A DNA stretch of 64,000 nucleotides from Sphingobacterium litopenaei (GCF_014692495.1 NZ_JACOIJ010000017.1:1-64000); one strand, 5' to 3'; shown: positions 48,488 to 60,044, numbered from the stretch's first letter. Notes: generated by a model not told the origin, from the sequence alone. Numbers and translations are program-made.

Positions 48488-48803
48488 TTACCCCTCCCTC
48501 CCCGTGGATGATGAACCTGAACCTGCTGCCCTTGGCCGGATGCCATGAGGGGCGGTACCCCAAGTAGCCATAGGCCACCAGTTCCGACAGGCATTTGTGG
48601 TAGGTGGCGATGGAGCGTATCCGCGAGAAGCGCATGAGTTCCCGGCGGCTGGCGTGGAAATGATTATTGGGATTGCCCCAATCTTGGTGGTAGAACAACG
48701 CCGCCACCAACCCGATGTGTGTGGGCAGTAAACGCCTATCATCGCCAACCCGCTCAAAGAACGCACTGAATGCGTGCTTGGGCAATTCCATCCGTTCACC
48801 CAT
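48474..48803 (-). CDS. Small winged-helix-like protein of the mobilisation module
   Basis: 109 residues, ELPKHAFSAFFERVGDDRRLLPTHIGLVAALFY, then a helix-turn-helix-like part (ASRRELMRFSRIRSIATYHKCLSELVAYGYL). It resembles the N-terminal part of replication or control proteins of Bacteroidota elements, but I cannot name the family. It overlaps both neighbours (14 and 8 bases), a compact operon. Confidence 0.65.
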   Translation of the reverse strand: MGERMELPKHAFSAFFERVGDDRRLLPTHIGLVAALFYHQDWGNPNNHFHASRRELMRFSRIRSIATYHKCLSELVAYGYLGYRPSWHPAKGSRFRFIIHGEGGVNGQD

Positions 48804-49071
48804 TGCAGTTACCTCCCTCCATCATTTTCCTGATGTCCTCCCTGCGGTAGTACATGCTGCCGCCCACCTTGCGGTACGGAAACGTGGCGCCCGCACGGAG
48901 GTTCTGCAATGTACCGGGCGATATGCCCAGCAGCCTGCGCACCTCGGCACTTTTCAGCCATTCCCTGTCAAGGCCTTCTTTTTCCCTGCTCCCGATGATT
49001 TGCTTGAACTCTTCCAGCATTTCCCGCTTGAACTGCCGGAGGTCTTCCCGTGTGACGATGTCTATTTCCAT
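48796..49071 (-). CDS. Excisionase-like helix-turn-helix protein
   Basis: 91 residues from the Met at 49071; the frame stays open further up through the palindrome region, but that part does not look coding. It has an N-terminal acidic/basic helix and an HTH_17/MerR-like DNA-binding motif: WLKSAEVRRLLGISPGTLQNLR ... FPYRKVGGSMYYRREDI. Such proteins steer excision or regulate mobilisation genes. Confidence 0.8.
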   Translation of the reverse strand: MEIDIVTREDLRQFKREMLEEFKQIIGSREKEGLDREWLKSAEVRRLLGISPGTLQNLRAGATFPYRKVGGSMYYRREDIRKMMEGGNCNG

Positions 49072-49475
49072 ATCTCTATCATTATGTTCCCATATCCATA
49101 TATCCCGGTAGCGGGATATTGATTTACGCCGTTTACACGGCATATGGTATACCGCCAAGTATACCGAAACCTTATGCTGGGGCTGTGCCAGCGTATAAGG
49201 GTATCCCCGGAGGATACCCGAAACCCCCATGGCGATAGCGTGGGGGCAAGCAAGTAGGGCTATGCCCAACTTCCGCTTGCTCCATTCCCATCGGGGAATG
49301 GCAATTTGGTGGAGTGTGCGAACAGCACGGTTTGGCGCTGCGGCCAAACAGGGTGATATCCGGTGTTTCCGTCGGGCGGCACCCATTCCGTTGGGGCAAA
49401 GTTGGGGGATAAAACGGGGATGTGGATGACCAACCGGAGCGGCATGGTCATGTTCGGAAATTGAACGGGTCGGGG
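49072..49475. promoter_or_regulatory. Cluster of perfect palindromes, candidate oriT/control region
   Basis: No gene fits this 404-base gap. Successive inverted repeats are seen at 49100-49119 (ATATCCCG), 49128-49141 (GCCGT), 49146-49165 (GGTATAC), 49170-49200 (CCTTAT..GCTGG), 49199-49219 (GGGTATCC), 49224-49246 (CCCCCA), 49282-49301 (CCATTCC), 49330-49349 (GTTTGGC) and 49426-49451 (ATGACCA). It lies upstream of the excisionase-relaxase operon, where an origin of transfer is expected. Confidence 0.6.
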
Positions 49476-50225
49476 TCAGGCTTGGTCTGCGGGGACAATG
49501 CGGAATAGCTTCCTGTCTTCGGGAACCTGCGAACCTTTTATCGGGGCTTCGCCCTTGCCCACAAAATAGTTGCGAGCGGTATCCAGCGGGATTTCCTTGC
49601 CGCCGTGGTTGAAGTATTTCGCTATTAGCTTGTAATATGGGCTATGATGGTCGCTTTTGAGCAGATTCCTCCCGTTTGGTAGTTCCACTACGCGCAGTTG
49701 CTGGATGAGGTCGATGAGCGTGGGCAGGTAGCCGTCCTCCACGTACACTTTCTGTGAAATCCCAAATTTCGTATGCGCTTTCAACTGTTCTTCCAAATCC
49801 AGTATATGGGCTTCGAGTTCGGCTATCTTTCCGTCTTTTTCTTTCAGCAGCACGTCGTTAGGCCGGATGTTCCATTTATCGCGTGTGCCGAGGTATTGCT
49901 GGAATTCGGTAAGTTTCCCGATGTTTGACAAATGCCGTGAATGCCCGGATGAGAACGGATCTTTTCGCTCGAAATATTCAATCCGCTTCTGCACAATTTG
50001 CCACACATGGGCAAGGAAGTCCTTTTCGGTGCCCTTCCCGGTTGATATGAAATGGTTAAAGTGGTGGGTGTAATAGGCTTCGAACTCGGCCTTGTCCAAT
50101 CCGTAGATTTTGAGCAGGAAATGGTTGTCGCCGTACCACGTCTTCAAACCAAATATGTTACCTACATCAAATGGGTGCGGGGAAAAATCAAAACGTTTAC
50201 TGCTTTTAAAGTATTTTAATCCCAT
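49476..50225 (-). CDS. Conserved hypothetical protein beside the recombinase
   Basis: 249 residues with no family I recognise. The N-terminal half has many aromatic residues (YYTHHFNHFISTGKG, FLAHVWQIVQKRIEYFERKDP), a short coiled coil lies at about 130-155 (KDGKIAELEAHILDLEEQLKAH), and the C-terminal part is a possible wHTH (YFNHGGKEIPLDTARNYF). It is 23 bases after the recombinase gene, so the two probably work together or are coexpressed. Confidence 0.6.
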   Translation of the reverse strand: MGLKYFKSSKRFDFSPHPFDVGNIFGLKTWYGDNHFLLKIYGLDKAEFEAYYTHHFNHFISTGKGTEKDFLAHVWQIVQKRIEYFERKDPFSSGHSRHLSNIGKLTEFQQYLGTRDKWNIRPNDVLLKEKDGKIAELEAHILDLEEQLKAHTKFGISQKVYVEDGYLPTLIDLIQQLRVVELPNGRNLLKSDHHSPYYKLIAKYFNHGGKEIPLDTARNYFVGKGEAPIKGSQVPEDRKLFRIVPADQA

Positions 50226-50248
50226 TTTGATAATCTTTAAACCTGTAG

Positions 50249-51331
50249 CTACAAAATCCTGTCCAATGTACTTTTGATTGAATTCAGTTGCGCATTGCCA
50301 ACCTTTGCATAAAGCATCGTGGTCTTGATGTCATTGTGACCAAGTAGCTGCTGTATGAATGACATGTCCGTGCCGTATTCCAGTAAATGTGTGGCGTAGC
50401 TATGCCGCAAACCGTGTATCCCTATCGGCTTGTTTACCTTTGCGGCTTTCATCGCACTCTTAAACACCGCTTGGACACTGCGGACGGAATACCGCCCACC
50501 GTACTGACCTTCAAAAAGATAAGTTTTAGGGTGGTACGCTTTATAATATTCCCGCAGCGAATCCACCACCGCGGACGGTAGCGGTACGTACCGGTCTTTC
50601 TTTCCTTTGCCCGCTTCGATGAGCACCTGCATCCGTCCGCCGTCGATGTCACTCACTTTCAGGTTGACAACCTCACTTACTCGCAATCCCATTCCGTAGC
50701 ACAGTTGCAGCATCAGCAAATGTTTTCGGTTTCGTACCGTGTCGAATATCCGTTTTACTTCCTTTTGACTCAGCACTTTTGGTAAAGTGGATGGCTTCTT
50801 CGGCCGTGGGATTTCGGCAAAGAAACCCGGTTTATGGAGCACCTGTTCAAAATAGAATTTGATGGCGTTGAGCCTGCTGTGCAGCTGGCTTTCCGAAATC
50901 TTCAATGTATTGATGCAATAAAGGATGTAAGCTCGGAGACGGTCGTAGCCCAGCGAATCAACGGGCACATCTTTCAAAATATACAGTAGCTGTGCAAATT
51001 CGACCATGTAGGTCTTTATGGTGGATGGGCTGTAGGCTTTCATCTGCAACACCTCTTTCATGCTTTGCAACTCCCGAGCATTCACCGGTGACAATTTGGA
51101 CAATACCCCTTTGCCAACCGGTGGGGTTTCCATCCCGAACAGTGTGCGGAAATGGGTGCTGTCCGGTACATACCAGCACTTTTCAGACCTGCTCCACCTG
51201 CCTTTCAGCGATTTGACTAAATCAATTTTTGCCCGGTCGTATTTGAAATCCACCCAAATGACCGCCGAATCATTATGCCTACCCTCCCGGAAAGCAAAAT
51301 CGGAAAAATCAATAGCTTCCATACTGCGCAT
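50249..51331 (-). CDS. Tyrosine recombinase (XerC/D-like integrase)
   Basis: 360 residues: an N-terminal extra domain (about 10-75, VIWVDFKYDRAKIDLVKSLKGRWSRSEKCWYVPD), a SAM-like core-binding domain (about 88-175) and the catalytic domain with Arg (GMGLRVSEV), Lys in GKGKKDRYVPLP, HGLRHSYATHLL (His-x-x-Arg), LGHNDIKTTMLY (His and the Tyr nucleophile). The extra helix typical of IntI integrases between these motifs is absent. An alternative start is the Met at 51322. It faces away from the cassette-like DNA, as intI genes do. Confidence 0.88.
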   Translation of the reverse strand: MRSMEAIDFSDFAFREGRHNDSAVIWVDFKYDRAKIDLVKSLKGRWSRSEKCWYVPDSTHFRTLFGMETPPVGKGVLSKLSPVNARELQSMKEVLQMKAYSPSTIKTYMVEFAQLLYILKDVPVDSLGYDRLRAYILYCINTLKISESQLHSRLNAIKFYFEQVLHKPGFFAEIPRPKKPSTLPKVLSQKEVKRIFDTVRNRKHLLMLQLCYGMGLRVSEVVNLKVSDIDGGRMQVLIEAGKGKKDRYVPLPSAVVDSLREYYKAYHPKTYLFEGQYGGRYSVRSVQAVFKSAMKAAKVNKPIGIHGLRHSYATHLLEYGTDMSFIQQLLGHNDIKTTMLYAKVGNAQLNSIKSTLDRIL

Positions 51332-51444
51332 TTTGTATTACCTAATAAAGCAAATCTAACAAAGTTACACAAAATGCGCAAGAGATAAAATCCGACAACA
51401 CCAAAGCAAGACACTTAAGAACAACTATTTATAGGGATTAATAG

Positions 51445-51463
51445 AAGGACGTTTGACGTCCTT
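51445..51463. repeat. Short hairpin in front of the first core site
   Basis: AAGGACGT/ACGTCCTT with a 3-base loop, between the recombinase promoter region and the first GTTAGCGG site. It may be a terminator or part of an attI-like site. Confidence 0.45.
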
Positions 51464-51495
51464 GCATACATAAGATTATTGCGTATATTTGAGAG

Positions 51496-52194
51496 TTAGC
51501 GGTCATTGTAGAACGACACCCAAAGACAAGAGAAATTGATATGAAAAATGAATTCAAACTTAGACCGTGGAGCATTGCGGACTTAGATAGTCTGGTCAAA
51601 TATGCCAACAACTGGAATATTGCAAAAAATATGACAGATAAATTTCCATTTCCATATTCTGAAAACAATGGAAAAGCATTTATTGAATTTGCGACTAAAG
51701 ACGACCCAATACATATTTTTGCAATTGAAATTGACGGGCAGGCTGTCGGTGGAATTGGCATTCATCCGCAAGACGACATACATAGAAAAAATGCTGAACT
51801 TGGCTACTGGCTGGCAGAGCCGTTCTGGGGACAGGGTATAATTAGTAGTGCCATCAAACATGCAATAAACTTTGCTTTTGAAACATATGACATTGACCGA
51901 GTATTTGCCAGACCATTTGGAACAAACACTCCTTCACAAAAGGTTTTGGAAAAGAACAACTTTGTTTTGGAAGGGAAGTTCGAGAAAGTATTAATGAAAG
52001 ATGGCATTTTATTAGACGAATTAATTTATGCAATCAGACGAAACAACTGGAATAAATAAACAACGAACCGCTAACAAGGTATTGCCAAAAGCGGGGCTGA
52101 ACAGCTTCGATTGAGCATTTGTACAAAGTTCAACTTTCGTTCTTCGATTGAACTTTTGTACTAAAAATCCCCGCCTTCGGCAATACCCCGCCCG
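51496..52194 (+). mobile_element. Gene-cassette-like unit carrying a GNAT gene (699 bp)
   Basis: Runs from the G/TTAGCGG junction at 51495/51496 to the same junction at 52194/52195. It contains one promoterless-looking gene in the reading direction and an attC-like palindrome at its 3' end, which is the plan of an integron cassette. The core site GTTAGCG fits only part of the classical GTTRRRY. Confidence 0.55.
51541..52059 (+). CDS. GNAT-family N-acetyltransferase
   Basis: 172 residues of the RimJ/RimL branch, which acetylates N-termini, amines or drugs using acetyl-CoA. It has EFKLRPWSIADLDSLVKYANN at the start, then GYWLAEPFWGQGIISSAIK (acetyl-CoA P-loop) and ARPFGTNTPSQKVLEKNNF. The substrate is unknown. 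It is the only gene of the cassette-like unit and starts 45 bases after the core site. Confidence 0.9.
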   Translation: MKNEFKLRPWSIADLDSLVKYANNWNIAKNMTDKFPFPYSENNGKAFIEFATKDDPIHIFAIEIDGQAVGGIGIHPQDDIHRKNAELGYWLAEPFWGQGIISSAIKHAINFAFETYDIDRVFARPFGTNTPSQKVLEKNNFVLEGKFEKVLMKDGILLDELIYAIRRNNWNK

Positions 52195-52201
52195 TTAGCG
52201 G
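52068..52201 (+). repeat. attC-like imperfect palindrome
   Basis: Folds over its full length: CCGCTAAC (52068-52075) with GTTAGCGG (52194-52201); GGTATTGCC (52078-52086) with GGCAATACC (52179-52187); GCGGGG (52091-52096) with CCCCGC (52169-52174); GTACAAAGTTCAA (52121-52133) with 52148-52161, one bulge. A direct repeat CTTCGATTGA occurs at 52105 and 52142. Size and layout match long attC sites such as those of Vibrio superintegrons. Confidence 0.65.
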
Positions 52202-52293
52202 CAAGCGTGGAAAAATGCACTAAAATCACAAAAACGCTTTTCACAGTAATTTAAATAAATCTAACAGTTTTATGTTTTTAAAAAATTAGACTG

Positions 52294-54801
52294 ATGCAGT
52301 ATAATGTCCCCAAACACTTTAAAGGTCTCACAACTGAGGAATTAAAAACCTCTCGAAAAAAATTTGGTTTCAATCAAATAGACGCTATTAAAAAAAATGC
52401 GTGGTATAGGATGTTGCTCGATATTTTGAAAGAACCAATGCTGCTTTTGCTTATTGCGGTAACAGTTATTTATATAATAGTTGGCAATTATTCCGAAGCT
52501 ATTTTTATGTTGGGCGCTATTATTGTCGTTTCTGGCATTTCATTCTATCAAGACAATCGCAGTAAAAAAGCACTGGAAGCGTTGAAAAAATTGAACGAAC
52601 CGTTAAGTACTGTTATCAGAGATTCAATCGTGATGCAAATTCCCACAAACGAAATTGCCGTTGGCGATTTATGCATTGTCGAAGAAGGAAAAATGATTAG
52701 TGCTGATGGCGAAATTGTGCACAGCAATGATTTTTCAGTTAATGAAGCCTCACTAACAGGTGAAAGTTTTTCAGTATTTAAAAGTCAAGAAACCGAAGAT
52801 AGAAAAATATATAGCGGAACGCTGGTAGTATCTGGTTTGGCCATCTTTAATGTAGAGAAAATTGGAGCAGAAACCAAACTAGGGAAAATCAGTCAATCCA
52901 TTCAAGATATCAAAGAAGTTCATTCGCCACTGCAAATTCAGATTACCAAATTTGTAAAGGGAATGGCGATTATTGGTGTTATCGTGTTTCTGATGGTTTG
53001 GGGATTTAGTTACTGGAAATCAGGAGATATCATACAAAGTTTACTCGCTGGATTAACCTTGGCCATGTCTGTGCTTCCAGAAGAAATCCCTGTAGCCTTT
53101 ACTACTTTTATGGCTTTAGGTGCCTGGAAGTTAATGAGTGAAGGTGTGATAATTAAACGTAGTAGTGTGGTCGAAACATTGGGCAGTACTACAGTGATCT
53201 GTACGGACAAAACGGGAACTATTACTGAAAACTCCATGCGACTGAAACTTTTATTTGATTACAAATCAAACAAGGTTTTTGAGGATACGCAATTCAATAC
53301 ACCTGAGCTTTCAGAGCTTATTCGTTTCGCTATGTGGAGTAGTGAACCCATTCCGTTTGATCCCATGGAAAAAACACTGCATCAAATTTATGAGCAAACA
53401 CAATCCAATGATGAGCGGAAGAATTTTCAAATGATACACGAATATCCATTAGAAGGGAAACCTCCAATGATGACGCATCTTTTTGAAAATAGTTTAGGTG
53501 AAAGAATTATTGCAGCCAAAGGTGCGCCCGAAGCCATTCTTGCCGTTTCTAATCTTACGGAAAGCGAGAAGGACAATTTACGACAACACATCATCAATTT
53601 CGGAGCGCAAGGGTACCGAGTACTGGGCGTGGCTAAATGTAATTTTGAAGGCAATCACTTTCCTGAAAAACAACAAGATTTTTCTTTTGACTTTTTAGGA
53701 TTCACTGTTTTCTACGATCCACCGAAAGCGAACATTCAAGAAGTATTTAAAAAGATATATGCTGCAGGCATCAAGGTAAAAGTCATCACAGGAGACAATG
53801 CAGATACAACAAGGGCTATTGCGCATCAAGCAGGAATTATAAACGAAACAGCAGCAGTAAACGGAACCGATATCGTTCATCATACAGAAACCGAATTGAT
53901 GGAACTTTCTAAAAGCACCACACTGTTTACGCGTATGTTCCCCGAGGCAAAATTGGCAATTGTAAACGCTCTTAAAAAGAACGATGAAGTGGTGGCCATG
54001 CTGGGAGATGGCGTGAATGATGCACCTGCTTTGAAAGCAGCTCATATTGGTGTAGCGATGGGAAATAAAGGAACAGAAATCGCAAAAGCAGCGGCAGCAT
54101 TGGTTATTGCAAATGATGATTTAGACAAATTGATCACTGGAATAGCGGCTGGAAGAAGAATTTATTCCAATCTCAAAAAAGCCATTCAATATATTATATC
54201 CATTCATATTCCGATTATTCTAACGGTTTCTTTACCCTTGTTTTTGGGTTGGATATATCCGCATATTTTCACACCGGTACATGTTATTTTCTTGGAGCTA
54301 ATAATGGGGCCAACCTGTTCTATTGTCTATGAAAATGAGCCGATGGAAAAAAATACAATGCTAGAGAAACCACGTAAAATGACCGAGACATTCTTGAGCT
54401 GGAAAGAATTAAGCATTAGTATTATTCAGGGATTGGCCATTACCGTAGGCGTTCTAACTGCATATCAGTATGCTGTACAAAACGGTAGTAATGAAGCAAC
54501 TACACGTTCAATAGTTTTCACAACTTTAGTATTTGCAAATGTGTTTTTGAGTATGGTTAATCGCTCATTCATTTACAGTGTATTTGATAGTTTTAAAAAT
54601 AAAAATACATTGTTCCCATTAATACTTGGAGCATCTTTGGTTTTACTTATTGCAATACTCTATATTCCGCCATTCGCTTCTTTCTTTCAATTGAGTAGTA
54701 TAAATTTCCAGCAATTCTTAATCTCAATTTTAATTGCTGCCGTGTCGGTGTTGTGGGTCGAAGTGTATAAATGGGTTAAAAGGTTGAAAATAAATAGCTA
54801 A
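52294..54801 (+). CDS. P-type cation ATPase (P2/calcium-type)
   Basis: Membrane pump of 835 residues. It has an N-terminal cation ATPase domain (HFKGLTTEELKTSRKKFGFN), actuator loop LTGES, helix 4 ion site PEEIPVAF, phosphorylation motif DKTGT, VITGDN and hinge MLGDGVNDAPAL, with a C-terminal helix bundle of six segments. The PEEIP motif points to calcium or a similar divalent ion; a heavy-metal type is excluded because CPx and N-terminal metal domains are absent. It follows the attC-like site by 92 bases and may itself be a long cassette. Confidence 0.9.
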   Translation: MQYNVPKHFKGLTTEELKTSRKKFGFNQIDAIKKNAWYRMLLDILKEPMLLLLIAVTVIYIIVGNYSEAIFMLGAIIVVSGISFYQDNRSKKALEALKKLNEPLSTVIRDSIVMQIPTNEIAVGDLCIVEEGKMISADGEIVHSNDFSVNEASLTGESFSVFKSQETEDRKIYSGTLVVSGLAIFNVEKIGAETKLGKISQSIQDIKEVHSPLQIQITKFVKGMAIIGVIVFLMVWGFSYWKSGDIIQSLLAGLTLAMSVLPEEIPVAFTTFMALGAWKLMSEGVIIKRSSVVETLGSTTVICTDKTGTITENSMRLKLLFDYKSNKVFEDTQFNTPELSELIRFAMWSSEPIPFDPMEKTLHQIYEQTQSNDERKNFQMIHEYPLEGKPPMMTHLFENSLGERIIAAKGAPEAILAVSNLTESEKDNLRQHIINFGAQGYRVLGVAKCNFEGNHFPEKQQDFSFDFLGFTVFYDPPKANIQEVFKKIYAAGIKVKVITGDNADTTRAIAHQAGIINETAAVNGTDIVHHTETELMELSKSTTLFTRMFPEAKLAIVNALKKNDEVVAMLGDGVNDAPALKAAHIGVAMGNKGTEIAKAAAALVIANDDLDKLITGIAAGRRIYSNLKKAIQYIISIHIPIILTVSLPLFLGWIYPHIFTPVHVIFLELIMGPTCSIVYENEPMEKNTMLEKPRKMTETFLSWKELSISIIQGLAITVGVLTAYQYAVQNGSNEATTRSIVFTTLVFANVFLSMVNRSFIYSVFDSFKNKNTLFPLILGASLVLLIAILYIPPFASFFQLSSINFQQFLISILIAAVSVLWVEVYKWVKRLKINS

Positions 54802-55003
54802 AATTACACCGTTAACGAAAACGCCAGCCTGTAACAGGCGTTTGGCTCAATGGCGGGTTAAGTGGTTAATTGAACATTCTACCTCGCATCAACTTTTGTG
54901 GTGTATTGACAGTTTGGTGCTCCGAAATCCGCCACTGCGTCAAGCACCAAAACGTAATATTCCATCATTCTTACATCACAGAAATTCTGTATCTTAGCAG
55001 CAT
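54802..55003. other. Gap with two further cassette-type palindromes
   Basis: No gene is supported. A short attC-like site lies at 54809-54864: CGTTAAC near its start, AACGCC/GGCGTT inside (54820-54825, 54837-54842) and GTTAAGT near its end. A second inverted repeat pairs TTTGGTGCT (54913-54921) with AGCACCAAA (54943-54951). The right-end repeat of the island starts at 55004. Confidence 0.5.
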
Positions 55004-55126
55004 AGCAATTGCAGCTAAAACGTATGTCAAACCAGTGAGTGATTCGGTGAGTTGGGAAAAGGGGTGGTTGTAAAACATTGACAAAGAGATTAATGTCCGA
55101 TAGGTTCGATTCCCCTACGGGCTACA
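55004..55126 (+). repeat. Right-end repeat and attR of island B
   Basis: Partner of 44691-44813. It ends with a 24-base exact copy (55103-55126) of the tRNA-Glu 3' end. On the minus strand it has a short open frame of 35 codons from an ATG (FYNHPFSQLTESLTGLTYVL ...). Confidence 0.85.
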
Positions 55127-55152
55127 AAAGCGACTTCAAAAGAGTCGCTTTT
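55126..55152 (+). terminator. Terminator, probably the original one of tRNA-Glu
   Basis: AAAAGCGACT/AGTCGCTTTT followed by T7. It sits directly behind the last att core and is unlike the island terminators, so it is likely the ancestral chromosomal terminator of the tRNA gene. Confidence 0.75.
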
Positions 55153-55247
55153 TTTATTTGTGTGTAACACTTTAACATGCATATCAATAAAAAAGGTGGC
55201 AACAAATTGCTGTTACCACGTACTCATCATATTTAAGTTATCTAAAC

Positions 55248-56657
<1,410 letters not shown>

Positions 56658-57599
56658 TCAATTTATCTTCCCTCCCATTTTAATTTCTGCACTCTCTTTG
56701 TCCCTCAGTTTAAGGTTCAAGATCTGCTCGGTTATGCTGTTTCCCATATTCTTTATACGAGCTCCTAAAATATACTGATAGCCGCCATCTTTAAGTTTTT
56801 GTATGTTACTCTTAGATAGTAGACCCGAGTCAGCAACAACAATCAAATTTTCAAATGAATATTTAGAAGTGAAATGTTCAATGATAGGTAGCATGGTTTC
56901 TCCCTCGTACTTGTTCCCTTCAAAAATATCATAATCCAGTGGGTACCCATTTTCACTTACTAGTAAACCAAGTACGATTTGTGGGTGTTGGTGTTTCCCA
57001 TCTTTGCTAAAACCTCTTTTACGCAAGTCATCTTCATCACTGGCCTCGAAATACAAGGTTGTTACATCGTAGAATACGATTGATAGTTTTCCTCCAAGAA
57101 TACCTAGAGTATGTGCAAAACTTATTTCTTTGACCAGGTCTATTTGCTCTTGATGAAGTTTATCCAAATATCTATAAATCGAATAGACGCTCACGTCTAT
57201 ACCTTTATACTTCATCAGGTAATCAGTCGTTTTCAGCTTACTGACAGGATAGACTATACGCGTGATAACTAAATGTTTAAATAGTTCTTCATCAATAGCA
57301 TTGAAGCCAATATCATTAAAAATATGTCCTAACAACAACTCTGGACCAACGAGATTCATTGCATCTAAGCTATTCAGAAAGGTATCTATTAAGTCTAGTT
57401 CTTGGGAACGCTGGAATGGAATACTGGTTTGCCCACCATTACTTTCAATAATCCTTTTACCTTTTTTTATAAGACGATCGATCTCTTGCTGATCTGAAGA
57501 ACTACCGACAGTTTGATGAACAATATACCGACCAGAAGATTTATCAATAATCTGAACACTAGTGGAACCGCTTTTATTACGTTTGCATCGAACGAACAT
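56658..57599 (-). pseudogene. IS1634-type transposase, 3'-truncated
   Basis: 313 residues of an IS4-group DDE transposase: FYDVTTLYFEASDEDDLRKRGFSKDGKHQHPQ-like first Asp region, FEGNKYEGETM and the second Asp in VVADSGLLSK. Family members are usually 450-570 residues; the C-terminal Glu region is lost and the frame stops where the GH97 fragment begins. The joint deletion removed the end of the IS and the start of GH97 together. Confidence 0.82.
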
Positions 57600-57875
57600 A
57601 TTGTCTCAAATGTATGAAATAGATGACAATATAACCGCGGGACACCCAAAACACATCAAAAATTGGCCTTTACAGCCACTTTAAGCTACTTTTGGAAATT
57701 AACCGCACAAAACAGGAGAAACAAACTAAACGCATTAATTTAAAAAAAAAATCCAAATAAAGCAGGGGTATTTCGGAAATTCATTTACTTGATTTAACTT
57801 ATTAAATAATTAAGAAAAGAAAATTCCATGATATAAGCAATACAGCAATTATTCCTACATTAGTAAAGCTAGATT

Positions 57876-58271
57876 ATGAAAAAGTTCATGAGTATTAAAA
57901 GAATAGTAATAGGGTTTGCTTTATTAAGCGTAGCAGGGCTTATAGGCTTGATTTACAAATTATACAATCCTATGTTATATAATTTCTTTCCTCCATGCCC
58001 TATTAAACACGTAACTGGTTTTGATTGCCCTACCTGCGGCACCCAGCGCGCAGCTCATTTGCTTTTAAACGGAGAGTTCAAAGCAGCTTTCTATCAAAAT
58101 CCGCTGATTTTTTTATTTACACCTTATATACTATTTTGGATTTATTTGAAACTGATAAAAAATCCAACAGCCAAAGAACTTAAACTTTACGACAAATTAT
58201 ATGGCAATAAAGCACTCAAAGTCGTTGTAATTATTGTAGTGATTTTCACAATTTGGCGGAATATTTTTTAA
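57876..58271 (+). CDS. DUF2752 domain protein
   Basis: 131-residue membrane protein with helices at about 10-28, 82-101 and 112-129. The DUF2752 signature is FPPCPIKHVTGFDCPTCGTQRA, with paired cysteines. Function unknown. It is followed by a bidirectional terminator. Confidence 0.88.
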   Translation: MKKFMSIKRIVIGFALLSVAGLIGLIYKLYNPMLYNFFPPCPIKHVTGFDCPTCGTQRAAHLLLNGEFKAAFYQNPLIFLFTPYILFWIYLKLIKNPTAKELKLYDKLYGNKALKVVVIIVVIFTIWRNIF

Positions 58272-58277
58272 AAATAA

Positions 58278-58309
58278 AAAAGGGCTTCAAAATAATTTGA
58301 AGCCCTTTT
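58278..58309. terminator. Bidirectional terminator
   Basis: AAAAGGGCTTCAAA/TTTGAAGCCCTTTT between the convergent DUF2752 and groEL genes. Confidence 0.88.
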
Positions 58310-58332
58310 GGTATATATGATTAGAATAATTA

Positions 58333-59985
<1,653 letters not shown>

Positions 59986-60044
59986 TTAAGAATTTGATAA
60001 TAAATAATTACAATCTAATCCTTATTAAAGTAGATTAAAATTGA

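Larger units (their letters stand above)
44814..55126. mobile_element. Genomic island B (about 10.3 kb), mosaic mobilisable element
   Basis: Lies between the att cores at 44796-44813 and 55109-55126. From left: terminator, IS fused to a broken fic gene, G+C-rich mobilisation and recombination module (46.7-51.4 kb; 36 of 60 bases are G or C at 47041-47100), then an A+T-rich cassette-like stretch (21 of 60 at 52381-52440). The contrast shows at least two separate sources. Confidence 0.78.

Noticed and set aside
49072-49386. Extending the excisionase-like gene upstream to 49386
   Set aside because: The added 105 residues run through the palindrome region and look like translated repeats; the Met at 49071 gives a family-like protein.
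46961-49429. Many long plus-strand frames across the mobilisation module
   Set aside because: High G+C makes stop codons rare; the minus-strand genes have the motifs, and the plus-strand products are Pro/Ser/Cys-rich and featureless.
50249-51331. Calling the recombinase a true IntI integron integrase
   Set aside because: The extra helix and HHM-type motif of IntI are missing between the Arg and His-x-x-Arg motifs; XerC/D-like is safer.
57600-57875. Terminal repeat of the IS1634-type element
   Set aside because: No partner end survives because of the deletion, so the boundary cannot be fixed.
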